Below, in pieces: positions 1 through 8,129 of a stretch of 64,000 nucleotides of DNA (positions within the stretch are counted from its first letter, which is position 1; each line of letters begins with the position of its first letter). The DNA is from Streptomyces cinnamoneus (GTDB taxonomy: Bacteria > Actinomycetota > Actinomycetes > Streptomycetales > Streptomycetaceae), in contig NZ_PKFQ01000001.1 of assembly GCF_002939475.1 (NCBI RefSeq), positions 558,001 through 622,000 of the forward strand, written 5' to 3'. The notes below the pieces were generated by a model. That model was not told the origin of the DNA. It did no database searches and was given only the letters and a program-made list of their open reading frames with translations. Position numbers and translations under genes: made by a program.

Positions 1-717
1 ATGGGCCTGCCCGCGGACCGGGTGAGCATCGGCGGGGGCTTCGCCGTGGACTACGCGGCGGCCGACGACTGGCACACCTTCCTCGCCACCCAGCGGCCGG
101 CCCACTACCACGCCGGCAAGACCTTCACGGCGGGCGACTTCTACCCGTACCACTCCCCCGTCGCCGGGGCAGCGGCGCTGCGTGCCGTCCTGGCCACCCG
201 CCCCGACGGCGGCGGGGTCACTCTGGCCGCGCGGCTGCGGGAGACGGGGACGGAGCTGCTCCTGGAGCCCGGGCGGGCCCTGCTCGACGGTGCGGGGCAC
301 TCCGTCTTCCGCGTCCAGGGCGTCAAGGACCGCGCCGGCTACGCGCTGGTGACCGTGGACGGCACCAGCCTGAGCCTGTCCGAGCAGTGGTTCGCCAGCG
401 AGTACCTGCCCGAACCCCGCCTCGTCCGGGCCCCGGACCGCTCCGGCGGCCGGCAGGCCGGAGCCGGGGAGGTGCACCCGGCGAGCGTGGGGGCGGCGAC
501 CTGTCTGGAGTCCGACATGCTCAGCTGGCGGAAGATCCCCTTCCCGGCCCGGCCCGCTCCCGGGGACCTCCTGGTCTACCCCAACACCGCCGGGTACCAG
601 ATGGACTCCAACGAGTCGCCCTTCCACGACCTGCCGCTGCCGCCCAAGGCCGTCCTCGAACCCGCCGCCGCGGGCGGACGGCCCCGCTGGCGGCTCGACC
701 GCCGCCCTCCCCTGTGA
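1..717 (+). CDS. Type III PLP-dependent decarboxylase (SbnH/LysA fold), 3' part
   Basis: C-terminal 238 residues of an alanine-racemase-fold PLP decarboxylase; family members are about 400 residues, so the barrel half with the PLP lysine lies upstream of the window and the ATG at base 1 is probably internal. Visible family signatures are the phosphate-binding glycine motif SIGGGF near residue 9, EPGR near residue 90, and the substrate/PLP motif CLESD near residue 169 followed by GDLLVYPNTAGY. The enzymes decarboxylate diaminopimelate, ornithine or siderophore intermediates. The SbnA-like gene 35 bp downstream and the MATE exporter favour the siderophore-type role (SbnH-like), but this is inference from context. 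Confidence 0.85.
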   Translation: MGLPADRVSIGGGFAVDYAAADDWHTFLATQRPAHYHAGKTFTAGDFYPYHSPVAGAAALRAVLATRPDGGGVTLAARLRETGTELLLEPGRALLDGAGHSVFRVQGVKDRAGYALVTVDGTSLSLSEQWFASEYLPEPRLVRAPDRSGGRQAGAGEVHPASVGAATCLESDMLSWRKIPFPARPAPGDLLVYPNTAGYQMDSNESPFHDLPLPPKAVLEPAAAGGRPRWRLDRRPPL

Positions 718-752
718 CCACCCCCACCCCAAGGCCCCTGGAGAACCCTGCC

Positions 753-1787
753 GTGAACGAGGCACTCATACGCCCCGCCGTGGTCTCCCGCGTCTCCGAA
801 CTCATCGGACACACCCCCCTCTTCGAACTCTGCCGGACCCCCGAGGGCAGCCGGCTGCTGCTCAAGCTGGAGATGTACAACCCGACGGGTACCGCGAAGA
901 TCCGGATGGCCCGTCAGATGGTGCTGGACGCCGAGGAGCGCGGCGCCCTGCGGCCCGGCGGCCGCATCATCGAGTCCACCTCGGGCAACACCGGCCTGGG
1001 ACTCGCGGTCGTCGCCGCCGAACGCGGCTACTCCTTCACCGCCGTCGTCGACCACCACGCCTGTTCCGACAAGCTGCGCACCATGCGGGCGCTGGGCGCG
1101 GAGCTGGTCTACGTCACCGGCGACGGCACCGGGGAGCTCGCCACCGCGGCCCGCGAGGAGCTCGCCGAGGAGCTGGCCCGCGGCCAGGACAACGCCGTCT
1201 TCACCGAACAGCACAACAACCCCGCCAACGCCGTCGGTTACCACCCGGTGGCCCACGAGCTGCACCAGGCCCTCGACGGCCGCGTCGACGTGCTCATCGG
1301 CGCCGTGGGCACCGGCGGCGGGCTGTGCGGCACGGCCCGCGAGCTGCGCGGACTGCTCCCGGACGTACGAACCGTGGGGGTCGAGCCCAAGGGGTCCATC
1401 GCCTTCGGGGGTCCCGCCCACGACTACTACCAGTCGGGTACCGGCACCCCCGAGGGCGCGGAGATCGGCGCGCTGGTGGACTTCGACCTCATCGACGAGG
1501 GCGTCAAGGTCGGTGACGTGGAGGCCTTCGCCACCGCCCGCGCCGTCGCCCGCACCGGTCTGCTCGTCGGCGGTTCCGCCGGCGGCGTGGTGTACGAGGC
1601 GCTGCGCCGGCTGCCGGCGCTGCCGCCGGGCACCACCGTGGTCGCCCTCGTCAACGACGGGGGCGAGAAGTACCTGGACACTGTCTTCCACGACGAGTGG
1701 ATGAAGGAGCGCGACCTGCTCGACCCCGTCCTCGAACACGAGATCCACGGCATCGTCACCGGGTGGCGCGGGGACCGGCACCGATGA
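753..1787 (+). CDS. SbnA-like cysteine synthase family PLP enzyme
   Basis: A 344-residue fold-type II PLP enzyme of the cysteine synthase/CBS family. The GTG at 753 is chosen because GGAG stands 10 bases upstream; longer readings run through the preceding gene. Visible elements: NPTGTAK, whose lysine is the expected PLP Schiff base, STSGNTG for the phosphate or substrate loop, and the glycine-rich GAVGTGGG loop. Beside an SbnH-like decarboxylase the likely role resembles SbnA, which condenses O-phosphoserine with glutamate on the way to 2,3-diaminopropionate. A plain O-acetylserine sulfhydrylase cannot be excluded. Its stop overlaps the MATE start (ATGA), implying translational coupling. Confidence 0.8.
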   Translation: MNEALIRPAVVSRVSELIGHTPLFELCRTPEGSRLLLKLEMYNPTGTAKIRMARQMVLDAEERGALRPGGRIIESTSGNTGLGLAVVAAERGYSFTAVVDHHACSDKLRTMRALGAELVYVTGDGTGELATAAREELAEELARGQDNAVFTEQHNNPANAVGYHPVAHELHQALDGRVDVLIGAVGTGGGLCGTARELRGLLPDVRTVGVEPKGSIAFGGPAHDYYQSGTGTPEGAEIGALVDFDLIDEGVKVGDVEAFATARAVARTGLLVGGSAGGVVYEALRRLPALPPGTTVVALVNDGGEKYLDTVFHDEWMKERDLLDPVLEHEIHGIVTGWRGDRHR

Positions 1788-3205
1788 CGAAGACGACCCT
1801 TCTCCTGCGCGACGGCCGCGCCCTGGCCGCCCTGGCGGTGCCGCTGGTCCTCACCCAGCTCGCCCAGGTGGCCCTGACCACGACCGACACCGTGATGATG
1901 GGGCTGCTCGGCGCGACCGACCTGGCCGCGGGCGGCCTGGCTATCGTCATCTTCAACCAGCTGCGCACCATGGGGGTGGGCCTGGTCACGTCCGTCGGCA
2001 ACCGGATCGCCGCGGCCCACGCCCGTGCCGAGGCCGCGCCGGACGGCACGGGCCCCGGCACGGGCGGGAGCGACGCGGAGGTGCGGCGCGTGGTCCGGGC
2101 CGGCATGGCGGTCGCCACCCTCGCGGGGCTCGCCGGAGCCCTGCTGATGGCCGGCGCGGGCCAGGTGCTGGGGCTGGCGGGGCAGGATCCGGAGGTGGCC
2201 GACCGCGCGCGCACCATGTTGTTCGCCCTCGCGCCGGGGCTGCTGCCGTGCCTGTGGTTCCAGGCCGTGCGGCAGTTCACGGTGGGCATGCGGCGGCCCC
2301 AGGCGCTGCTGCGGATCACCATCGCGTCGGTCGCGGTCAACGCGGGCCTCGACTGGGCGTTCCTCCACGGCTCCTGGGGGCTGCCGCGCCTGGGGCTGCC
2401 CGGCGTCGGGCTGGCCACCACCCTCGTCCACGCGCTGTCCTTCCTGGCCCTGTATGCCTGTGCGCGGCGGGACCCCGTCCTCGCCCCGTTGCTGGCCCTC
2501 AATCCCGCCCGGGCGGACCGGGCGACCGTGCGGCGGCTGCTGGGGCTGGGCGTGCCCATCGCCGCGACCTACGGTTCCGAGGCGGGGTTCTTCTCCGTCA
2601 CGGCCCTGATGGCCGGCTCGTTCGGGCCCGCCGCGCTGGCCGCGCACACGGCCGTCAACCAGCTCGTCTACATCGTCTTCCAGGTGGCGGTGGGCCTGTC
2701 CCACGCGGCCTCCATCAACGTCAGCCGGGAGCTGGCGCTGGGCCGCTTCGACGCCGCCCGGCGCATCAGGAACACCGCCCTGGCCTGTGCCGCCGCCGTG
2801 ATGGCCGTCGTCGCGGTCGTCTACCTCGCCCTTCCCTCGCTGGTGCTGCGCCCGTTCCTCGACACGGGCGCGGGGGCGGACGCGGAGGCGGTGCGGATCG
2901 CGACCCGGCTGCTCCTCGTCGTCGCCGTCCTCCAGTTCTTCGACTGCGCGCAGAACATCGGGGTGGGCCTGCTGCGCGGCCTGGACGACACCAGGAGCGG
3001 GTTCCGCATCACCCTCGTGGGCTACTGGCTGGTCGGCCTGCCGGCCGCGGGCCTGCTCGGCTACGCGCTGGACCTGAAGACGCTCGGTGTCTGGCTCGCC
3101 CTGCTGGCGGGGCTCGCAACGACGGCGGTCCTGCTGCTGCGGCGCTACGGGCGGAGCCTCGCCCACCGGTCGGCCGAGGGGGTCGCCGAACCGGCGGCGG
3201 TCTAG
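1784..3205 (+). CDS. MATE family efflux transporter
   Basis: A 473-residue integral membrane protein with about 12 hydrophobic segments in two similar halves, typical of NorM/MATE drug or metabolite:cation antiporters. It begins on an ATG overlapping the SbnA-like stop by 4 bases, so it is the last gene of the operon starting left of the window. The context suggests export of the product made by the two PLP enzymes, for example a siderophore, though MATE substrates cannot be read from sequence. A hydrophilic Gly/Asp/Thr-rich loop around residues 85-105 is less conserved. The stop codon is followed by GGGGGTGT and a hairpin. Confidence 0.88.
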   Translation: MTKTTLLLRDGRALAALAVPLVLTQLAQVALTTTDTVMMGLLGATDLAAGGLAIVIFNQLRTMGVGLVTSVGNRIAAAHARAEAAPDGTGPGTGGSDAEVRRVVRAGMAVATLAGLAGALLMAGAGQVLGLAGQDPEVADRARTMLFALAPGLLPCLWFQAVRQFTVGMRRPQALLRITIASVAVNAGLDWAFLHGSWGLPRLGLPGVGLATTLVHALSFLALYACARRDPVLAPLLALNPARADRATVRRLLGLGVPIAATYGSEAGFFSVTALMAGSFGPAALAAHTAVNQLVYIVFQVAVGLSHAASINVSRELALGRFDAARRIRNTALACAAAVMAVVAVVYLALPSLVLRPFLDTGAGADAEAVRIATRLLLVVAVLQFFDCAQNIGVGLLRGLDDTRSGFRITLVGYWLVGLPAAGLLGYALDLKTLGVWLALLAGLATTAVLLLRRYGRSLAHRSAEGVAEPAAV

Positions 3206-3216
3206 GGGGTGTCCCC

Positions 3217-3261
3217 GTGTGTGCCCTCGGCGGGGAGCCCGTCCCCCGGCCGGGGGCACAC
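3217..3261 (+). terminator. Candidate terminator after the MATE gene
   Basis: GTGTGCCC (3219-3226) pairs with GGGCACAC (3254-3261); the 3' arm also belongs to a local palindrome CCCCCGGCCGGGGG at 3243-3256. It lies just downstream of the MATE stop and before the promoter region of the roadblock genes. There is no U-tract, which is common in Streptomyces. Confidence 0.5.
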
Positions 3262-3409
3262 CCACACATGTGCCGCATGAAAATGCCAAAAGTCTTACCG
3301 GAGGGAGTCATTATCGATTACCTTCCGTTGCGGCGACCACGCCACAGGTAGTCGTCACTCGCACATAGTCGCGGCGGCACGTCGTCACCGCGTGACTGGA
3401 GAGGATCGT

Positions 3410-3793
3410 GTGACCGGTATCGACGGGTGCTTAGCCGAGGCCATGACCGTGCCCGGAGCCCGGGGCGCGAGCCTGGTGGACTGGTCGAGCGGGCTCGCCC
3501 TGGGGGCGGCGGGCCACGGGCCGGACAGCGATCACGAGACCGCGGCGGCCGGCGCGGCCGAACTGGCCCGGCTGGCCTTCGAGAACGGCGCCTTCACCGG
3601 GGCCACGCCGGATTCCGGGCCCGTCGAGGACCTCGTCGTCACCGCGCGCGGCAGCTACCACCTCATGCGCTTCGTGGAGACGTCCTTCGACAGCAGCGTC
3701 TTCCTCTACCTGTGGCTGGACCGCACCGAGGCCAACCTCGCGGTGGCGCTGTTCCGGCTCAAGGACCTGACCGCCCGTCTGGTGCTGCCGTGA
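3410..3793 (+). CDS. Roadblock/LC7-like protein, first copy
   Basis: A 127-residue protein resembling the one at 5138-5512: both share a GxALVDxxSGxALG-type opening, a central segment with SxYHL, and an FLYLxLD segment followed by ANLAxA near the C-terminus. This pattern matches small roadblock/LC7 (MglB-type) modules that bind or regulate small GTPases. The GTG at 3410 is chosen over the in-frame GTG at 3392 because GGAGAGGA (3398-3405) sits correctly before it. It overlaps the next gene by GTGA. The 204-bp upstream region (3206-3409) holds the terminator above and an AT-richer stretch near 3278-3325 that is the likely promoter zone. Confidence 0.7.
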   Translation: MTGIDGCLAEAMTVPGARGASLVDWSSGLALGAAGHGPDSDHETAAAGAAELARLAFENGAFTGATPDSGPVEDLVVTARGSYHLMRFVETSFDSSVFLYLWLDRTEANLAVALFRLKDLTARLVLP

Positions 3794-4581
3794 CGACGGC
3801 CGCCGCGGGCACCCACGAGATCACCGTCCTGAGCCGGCTGGCCGCCGAAGGCGCCACGGGGGCGCTGCACGGCGGCGCCGGAGCGCTCTATCTCGCCGAC
3901 GGCGCCGTGGTGCACGCCGAGAGCCCGGTGGTGCCGGACGTGGGCTGGCGGCTGACGGCCGGGGGACGGCTGTCCCCGGAGGTGTGGGAGGAGGCCGTCG
4001 CGGAGGGCGGCCCCGGCTACCGGGCGGGCAGCTTCCTCGTCGAGCACGGCCGGCTGAGCCGGGGCGAGCTGGAGCTGTGCCACCTCTCGGCGCTCTTCGA
4101 CGCCGCCTACGTCCTGCTGTCCCCGCTCGACGGGTCGCAGCGGGCGCCGGAGCGGTTCCTCAAGGAGGCCCGGCACTGGCTCGGCCCGGTCCGCCCGGTG
4201 CCGGTGGCGATGCTGGAGGCGGAGGTGCGCCGGCGGCGGACGCTGCTGGAACAGGCCTGGCCGTGGGCGGACGTGGACTCCGCCCCCGTGGTCCCCGTCC
4301 CCGGCGCCGCGGCCCCCGGACCGGGTGCCACCCGGCCGACGTGCGGCCGCCTGGCGGTGCTGGGCGCGGCCGACGGGGTGCGCACGCCGGCCCGGATCGC
4401 CCGGGTGCTGGGGCGCTCCGTCTTCGCCACCCTCCTCGACGTCCGGCGGCTGACCGCGGAGGGGCTGGTCCGGGCTCCCTCGGCGGCCGCCCCGCCGCCC
4501 GGCGACCCGCGGCCTGGTGTCTCCCCCCTGCCGGAGATCTCCCTGCTGTACCGGATCCGCGACGCCCTGGAGGCCCTGTGA
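3790..4581 (+). CDS. DUF4388/PATAN-like regulatory protein with winged-helix-like C-terminus
   Basis: A 263-residue soluble protein starting on a GTG that overlaps the first LC7 gene. Residues about 8-45 resemble DUF4388/PATAN modules (ILTVLSxLxxxGxTGALH followed by GALYLADGAVVHAES). Residues about 75-105 contain a GSFLVEHGRLSRGELE segment typical of these signalling proteins. A Pro/Ala-rich linker (about 170-190) leads to a helix-turn-helix-like region around residues 195-235. The association with roadblock proteins suggests a phosphorylation-independent switch or scaffold. DNA binding is possible but not shown. It is not a CvnC (DUF742) homologue by sequence, although the neighbourhood resembles conservons. 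Confidence 0.55.
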   Translation: MTTAAAGTHEITVLSRLAAEGATGALHGGAGALYLADGAVVHAESPVVPDVGWRLTAGGRLSPEVWEEAVAEGGPGYRAGSFLVEHGRLSRGELELCHLSALFDAAYVLLSPLDGSQRAPERFLKEARHWLGPVRPVPVAMLEAEVRRRRTLLEQAWPWADVDSAPVVPVPGAAAPGPGATRPTCGRLAVLGAADGVRTPARIARVLGRSVFATLLDVRRLTAEGLVRAPSAAAPPPGDPRPGVSPLPEISLLYRIRDALEAL

Positions 4582-4672
4582 CCCGCCCTGTGAACGTGCC
4601 GCGCACGAGCCGGGCCCTGCCGATCTCATGATGAGGCGTGCCCTGAGACAGCTCGCCGGAAGGAGACAGCCG

Positions 4673-5065
4673 ATGACCGCCGCACCCGAGGTGCTGGCCG
4701 AACTCCAGGGATTGCGCGTGCGCGTCCCGCATCTGACCGGTGCGATGGTGGCGAGCACGGACGGCCTGGTGATCGCGCACCTCGTCACCGGCATGGAACC
4801 GGACGGGGTGGCCGCCCTGACCGCCGCGGCGCTCGGCGTGGGCTCCCGGCTGGCGGCGGCGGTGGGTCACGGCGGCTTCCGTGAGCTGCTGGTCTGCGGT
4901 GACCAGGGCTACGTGGCCACGTACGCGGCCGGCTCGGCCTGCGTCCTGACGCTGCTGGCCTCCTCCGACGCCAACGTCGGCCGGCTCAACCTGGAGGCCC
5001 GCAGGGCGGGCGCGCGCATCGCCGCGCTGGCCGAGTCCTCGCTGGAGCGCCAGCGCCAGGGCTAG
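4673..5065 (+). CDS. Roadblock/LC7 domain protein (CvnB-like)
   Basis: A 130-residue roadblock/LC7 protein with the classical layout: an N-terminal helix, V..LTGAMVASTDGLVIA near residues 20-35, and a GVGSRLAAAVGHG stretch before the second strand set. In Streptomyces conservons such CvnB proteins sit with a histidine kinase, DUF742 protein and GTPase; none of those is present here. The ATG at 4673 is preceded by AAGGAGA (4660-4666) and is preferred to in-frame ATGs at 4628-4631. It lies 91 bp after the DUF4388-like gene, on the same strand. Confidence 0.8.
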   Translation: MTAAPEVLAELQGLRVRVPHLTGAMVASTDGLVIAHLVTGMEPDGVAALTAAALGVGSRLAAAVGHGGFRELLVCGDQGYVATYAAGSACVLTLLASSDANVGRLNLEARRAGARIAALAESSLERQRQG

Positions 5066-5137
5066 CCGCCCGGCCGGCCCCTCCCCCTCAGCTTCCCCTT
5101 TCCCCCGACAACCCGTCATCACGAGGAACGGATTCCC

Positions 5138-5512
5138 ATGGCGAATACAGAGATGGCACTCAAGGACGCGATGGCCTCGATCGAGGGGGCCGTGGGCGTG
5201 GCGCTCGTCGACTACGGCAGCGGCATGGCGCTCGGCACCCTCGGCGGGTCCTCGTCGCTCGACCTCAACGTCGCGGCGGCGGCCAACACCGACGTCGTAC
5301 GGGCGAAGCTGCGCGCCATGGAGATGCTCAACCTCCAGGACACCATCGAGGACATCCTCATCACCCTCGGGAGCCAGTACCACCTGATCAGGCTGCTCAC
5401 CGGGCGCAGTGGCCACGGGCTCTTCCTGTACCTGGTGCTCGACGTCAAGCGGGCCAACCTGGCGATGGCCCGCCACCAGCTCAAGCGCATAGAGGCGGAC
5501 CTGGAGGTCTGA
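5138..5512 (+). CDS. Roadblock/LC7-like protein, second copy
   Basis: A 124-residue paralogue of the protein at 3410-3793, sharing the ALVDYGSGMALG opening, SQYHLIR and LFLYLVLD-(K)RANLAMA near the end. It has no signal peptide or membrane segment. The ATG follows GAGGA at 5123-5127. It closes the four-gene group; a strong hairpin follows three bases after the stop. Two such paralogues flanking a DUF4388-like protein and a CvnB-like protein suggest that heteromeric LC7 assemblies form here. Confidence 0.75.
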   Translation: MANTEMALKDAMASIEGAVGVALVDYGSGMALGTLGGSSSLDLNVAAAANTDVVRAKLRAMEMLNLQDTIEDILITLGSQYHLIRLLTGRSGHGLFLYLVLDVKRANLAMARHQLKRIEADLEV

Positions 5513-5514
5513 GC

Positions 5515-5540
5515 GCCGGGCCCCGTCGCCGGGGCCCGGC
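5515..5540. terminator. Bidirectional terminator hairpin
   Basis: GCCGGGCCCCG (5515-5525), loop TCGC, CGGGGCCCGGC (5530-5540): an 11-bp perfect stem between the convergent LC7 gene (stop 5512) and the amine-oxidase-like gene (stop 5554). Confidence 0.8.
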
Positions 5541-5553
5541 GTCCGGCGTCGTG

Positions 5554-6426
5554 TCACCAGGGCCCGAAGGGGATCAGGTCGGGGCCGACGCTGTGCCAGT
5601 CGTCACCGCCTTCGCCGACCCGGTGGAAGAGGTGCCCGCAGTACCACAGGACCAGGTCCTGGCCGTCGGTGTTCTCGTCGTCCAGATAGGCGTCGAGCCC
5701 GTCGGCGGCCGCGCTGCCCTGCCTGCCGTAGCGGTCCTCGCCGCTGCGGTAGCGCAGCAGCCACAGGTCGGCGGAGGAGAAGGAGTCGGCCGTGCCGTCG
5801 TTCGGCCCGGGCAGCAGGTGGTAGCCGCGGCCGCTGTCCAGGTCGAGCACGGCCCAGCTGCGGCGGGACGCGGGGTTCTTGACCCGGCGGACCTCGCTGC
5901 GGAAGGGGTGCCATCCCTGCCCCCACCCCTCGTCGGCGGTGTAGGTGTTGTACTCCAGCAGCAGGTCGCGCCCGGCGCCGTCGATGTCGAGGTCGAGCCG
6001 CCAGTAGGTGTGGTGGCGGTGGTCGTAGGGGCACTGGAGGCCGGCGCTGAAGAGCCGGGGCATCACCACGCCGCTCTCCCAGAAGACCCAGCGGTGCGTC
6101 AGCCGGTAGGCGCCGATGGTGTGGTACGACTCCAGGCTCAGGGCCCGCTGTCCGCCGCTGGTGTAGGAGTAGACGCACACCCGGGTTCCGGGGCACCTGC
6201 TCGTGGGGTGGGAGTTGTTGTAGTTGAGCGGGTCCTTGTACGGGCCGCAGGGGCCGCTGTACTGCACCCGCAGCGAGGGCAGGCTGGCCTTGGCGAAGAC
6301 CTGGTGACCGCGGTAGGCAGCCCCGAGGATCACGATGCCCTCCTCGTCGGGGGCGTCCGCCAGCCGCCAGTCGAACGTCCACACGGGCTGGTCGGGGGGC
6401 CAGGAGATCCGCCCGGACTCACTCAT
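5554..6426 (-). CDS. Copper amine oxidase-like catalytic-domain protein with degenerate TPQ motif
   Basis: A 290-residue protein resembling only the catalytic half of copper amine oxidases (usually about 640 residues). Family features: HRHHTYWRLDLDIDG matches the HxH-x4-RLD copper-ligand motif, and LVLWYCGHLFHR matches the C-terminal VLWY..G..H segment holding the third copper histidine. At the cofactor site the family motif N-Y-D/E-Y reads A-Y-R-L (context TIGAYRLTHRWVFWESG), so the tyrosine is kept but its neighbours are lost. Strong GGGAGGAGG precedes the ATG, and the start overlaps the upstream gene by 8 bases (ATGAGTGA). Activity as an amine oxidase is therefore doubtful; a copper-binding or non-oxidase role is possible. 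Confidence 0.7.
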   Translation of the reverse strand: MSESGRISWPPDQPVWTFDWRLADAPDEEGIVILGAAYRGHQVFAKASLPSLRVQYSGPCGPYKDPLNYNNSHPTSRCPGTRVCVYSYTSGGQRALSLESYHTIGAYRLTHRWVFWESGVVMPRLFSAGLQCPYDHRHHTYWRLDLDIDGAGRDLLLEYNTYTADEGWGQGWHPFRSEVRRVKNPASRRSWAVLDLDSGRGYHLLPGPNDGTADSFSSADLWLLRYRSGEDRYGRQGSAAADGLDAYLDDENTDGQDLVLWYCGHLFHRVGEGGDDWHSVGPDLIPFGPW

Positions 6427-7069
6427 CGCCGCCTCCTCCCGGGCCCAGCACCCGCTCCTCGCCGAGGTCCACGACGACCCGCAGCCGGGGCAGCCGCCTG
6501 TCGGGCTGCCCGAATCCCACATAGGCGCGGCGGTGGCCGTGGTGTTCGTCGCCCTCGTGGACGTCGCTCGTGAGCAGCACCATGGGCACGTGGTAGGCCG
6601 GGAGCCGGCGCACGGCCTCGGAGTGGGTCCGGGCGACGGCCACGGCGCGGGCGATCTCGGCGTCGGACAGGCCCGGCTGTGCGGCGCTCTCGGCGAGGGC
6701 GAGGACGGCGGGGTGCTCGTCCGCGTCGAGGGTGATCTCCAGGGTGCGTCCGTCGGTGTAGTCGTGGACCAGGACGAGTGTCGCGGGGGTCGTGCGGTCC
6801 TTGTCGTCGGCGAGCAGGCTCGCGCCGAGGAAGACGTACCGGTGTCCGTCGAGGGCGGTCCGGACGCGGGCGTCGGCCAGCAGCAGGGGCACCGCGCGGT
6901 CCAGCAGTTCCTCGCTCGACGGGGTGACGGTGCGTTCCCAGGTGACGGGCTCGGCGGGGCCGGGCGGGGCGGCGGGGGCGGGGATGTCGCTGATCGGCGG
7001 CTCGACGACGGCCGGGAACTCGGCGAGCCCGGACCGTTCCGGCGGTGGTTCGAGGCGGAATTCTGGCAA
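6419..7069 (-). CDS. Companion protein resembling amine oxidase N-terminal domains
   Basis: A 216-residue protein translated just ahead of the catalytic-domain-like protein. After a Pro/Ala-rich N-terminus (about residues 1-45) comes a folded part whose last third (GLSDAEIARAVAVA, then RRAYVGFGQPDR and RLRVVVDL) resembles the N2/N3 domains that precede the catalytic domain in copper amine oxidases. The start is a TTG at 7069 with AAAGGGGG upstream; no in-frame ATG or GTG gives a better start. Overlap with the downstream gene suggests equimolar production. The assignment rests on weak similarity and on adjacency; the protein could otherwise be an unrelated conserved Streptomyces protein. Confidence 0.5.
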   Translation of the reverse strand: MPEFRLEPPPERSGLAEFPAVVEPPISDIPAPAAPPGPAEPVTWERTVTPSSEELLDRAVPLLLADARVRTALDGHRYVFLGASLLADDKDRTTPATLVLVHDYTDGRTLEITLDADEHPAVLALAESAAQPGLSDAEIARAVAVARTHSEAVRRLPAYHVPMVLLTSDVHEGDEHHGHRRAYVGFGQPDRRLPRLRVVVDLGEERVLGPGGGGDE

Positions 7070-7481
7070 GGGAGACCCCCCTTTGCTCGCGGAGCGCCGG
7101 GGCTCCGGCCGCGGTGGCGCGCGCCTTCCGATGATTTCAGCTCGTGTTCATATCGTCACCAATAGTGACCGGCGAGCTGGGGTGCGGCCGGCGTGTCCGT
7201 GCCCCGGCGCGCGTCGAGGGCGCACACGGCCGGCGGCCCGCGCCCGTCGGTGGCGCTCCGGGAACTCCGGTGGCCGCGCGGGGCCTTCGGGAAATCCACG
7301 GTTCGGCCGAATGGCGCAAGGTGAGGCTTTACGGCTTCCCGGGCTGGATACACTCCCGGAGTTGCTCGGCGAGGGAGGCCGTACTGACGGGGTGCGGCTC
7401 TTTCTTGTTGGCCGCGCTTCGTACAGGTCCGTCGGGGTCCGGGTAACGGCCGCTGACAGTCTGAACACGAGGAGTGCCGTC
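7070..7481. promoter_or_regulatory. 412-bp divergent intergenic region with inverted repeat
   Basis: No gene is evident. GTCAC-CAATA-GTGAC (7155-7169) is an inverted repeat in the most AT-rich part and lies where a promoter for the leftward amine-oxidase-like pair would be expected. Toward the L25 gene, GGGTAAC at 7441-7447 ends about 34 bases before the ATG and could be a weak SigB-like -10, but its -35 is poor. Confidence 0.4.
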
Positions 7482-8123
7482 ATGGCCGAGGTAAAGCTGA
7501 CCGCCGAAAAGCGCACCGACTTCGGCAAGGGCGCCGCCCGTCGCACCCGGCGCGAGAACAAGGTCCCGGCCGTCATCTACGGTCACGGCGCCGACCCGAA
7601 GCACGTGTCGCTTGAGGGCCACTCCCTGATGATGGCCCTGAAGACACCGAACGTACTGATCAGCCTGGACATCTCGGGAAAGCGCGAGCTGGTCATTCCC
7701 AAGGCGGTGCAGCGCGACCCGCTCAAGGGATTCCTGATCCATGTGGATTTCCTGGCGGTGAAGCGCGGGGAGAAGGTCACCGTCGAAATCCCCATTCACA
7801 CCGAGGGTGAACTTGCCGCGGGCGGGAACCTCCTGGAACACGTTCTCAACGCCCTGCCGGTCGAGGCGGAGGCCACCCACATTCCGGAGTCGGTCACCGT
7901 CTCCATCGAGGGCCTGGAGGCCGGTCACACCATTCACGCCCAGGACATCGAGCTGCCGCGCGGCAGCTCCCTGGCGATCGACGGGGAGTCGGCCGTGCTC
8001 CAGGTGGTGGCGGCGCAGACCGAGCCGCCCGCCGAGGAGGAGGCGGAGGCCGAGGAGGGTGCCGGGGCGGAGGCGGCGGCCGAAGAAGCGGCGGCTCCGG
8101 CCGAGGAGGGCACCGAGGGCTGA
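7482..8123 (+). CDS. rplY: 50S ribosomal protein L25/general stress protein Ctc
   Basis: A 213-residue L25/TL5/Ctc protein. The N-terminal 5S-rRNA-binding barrel opens with the RTDFGKGAARR region and YGHGADPKHV, followed by the TL5-type domain (FLIHVDF, then IPIHTEGE). It ends in an acidic Glu/Ala tail of about 40 residues, usual in actinobacteria. The ATG at 7482 has GAGGAG nine bases upstream. L25 binds 5S rRNA in the large subunit and the Bacillus homologue Ctc is stress-induced. No prs, glmU or pth gene is adjacent, which are its common neighbours, so this may be an additional copy. Confidence 0.93.
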   Translation: MAEVKLTAEKRTDFGKGAARRTRRENKVPAVIYGHGADPKHVSLEGHSLMMALKTPNVLISLDISGKRELVIPKAVQRDPLKGFLIHVDFLAVKRGEKVTVEIPIHTEGELAAGGNLLEHVLNALPVEAEATHIPESVTVSIEGLEAGHTIHAQDIELPRGSSLAIDGESAVLQVVAAQTEPPAEEEAEAEEGAGAEAAAEEAAAPAEEGTEG

Positions 8124-8129
8124 GCGCCG

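Noticed and set aside
387..752. N-terminal extension of the SbnA-like protein inside the decarboxylase gene
   Set aside because: Residues before the GTG at 753 are Pro/Arg-rich shadow sequence; homologues start at the chosen position.
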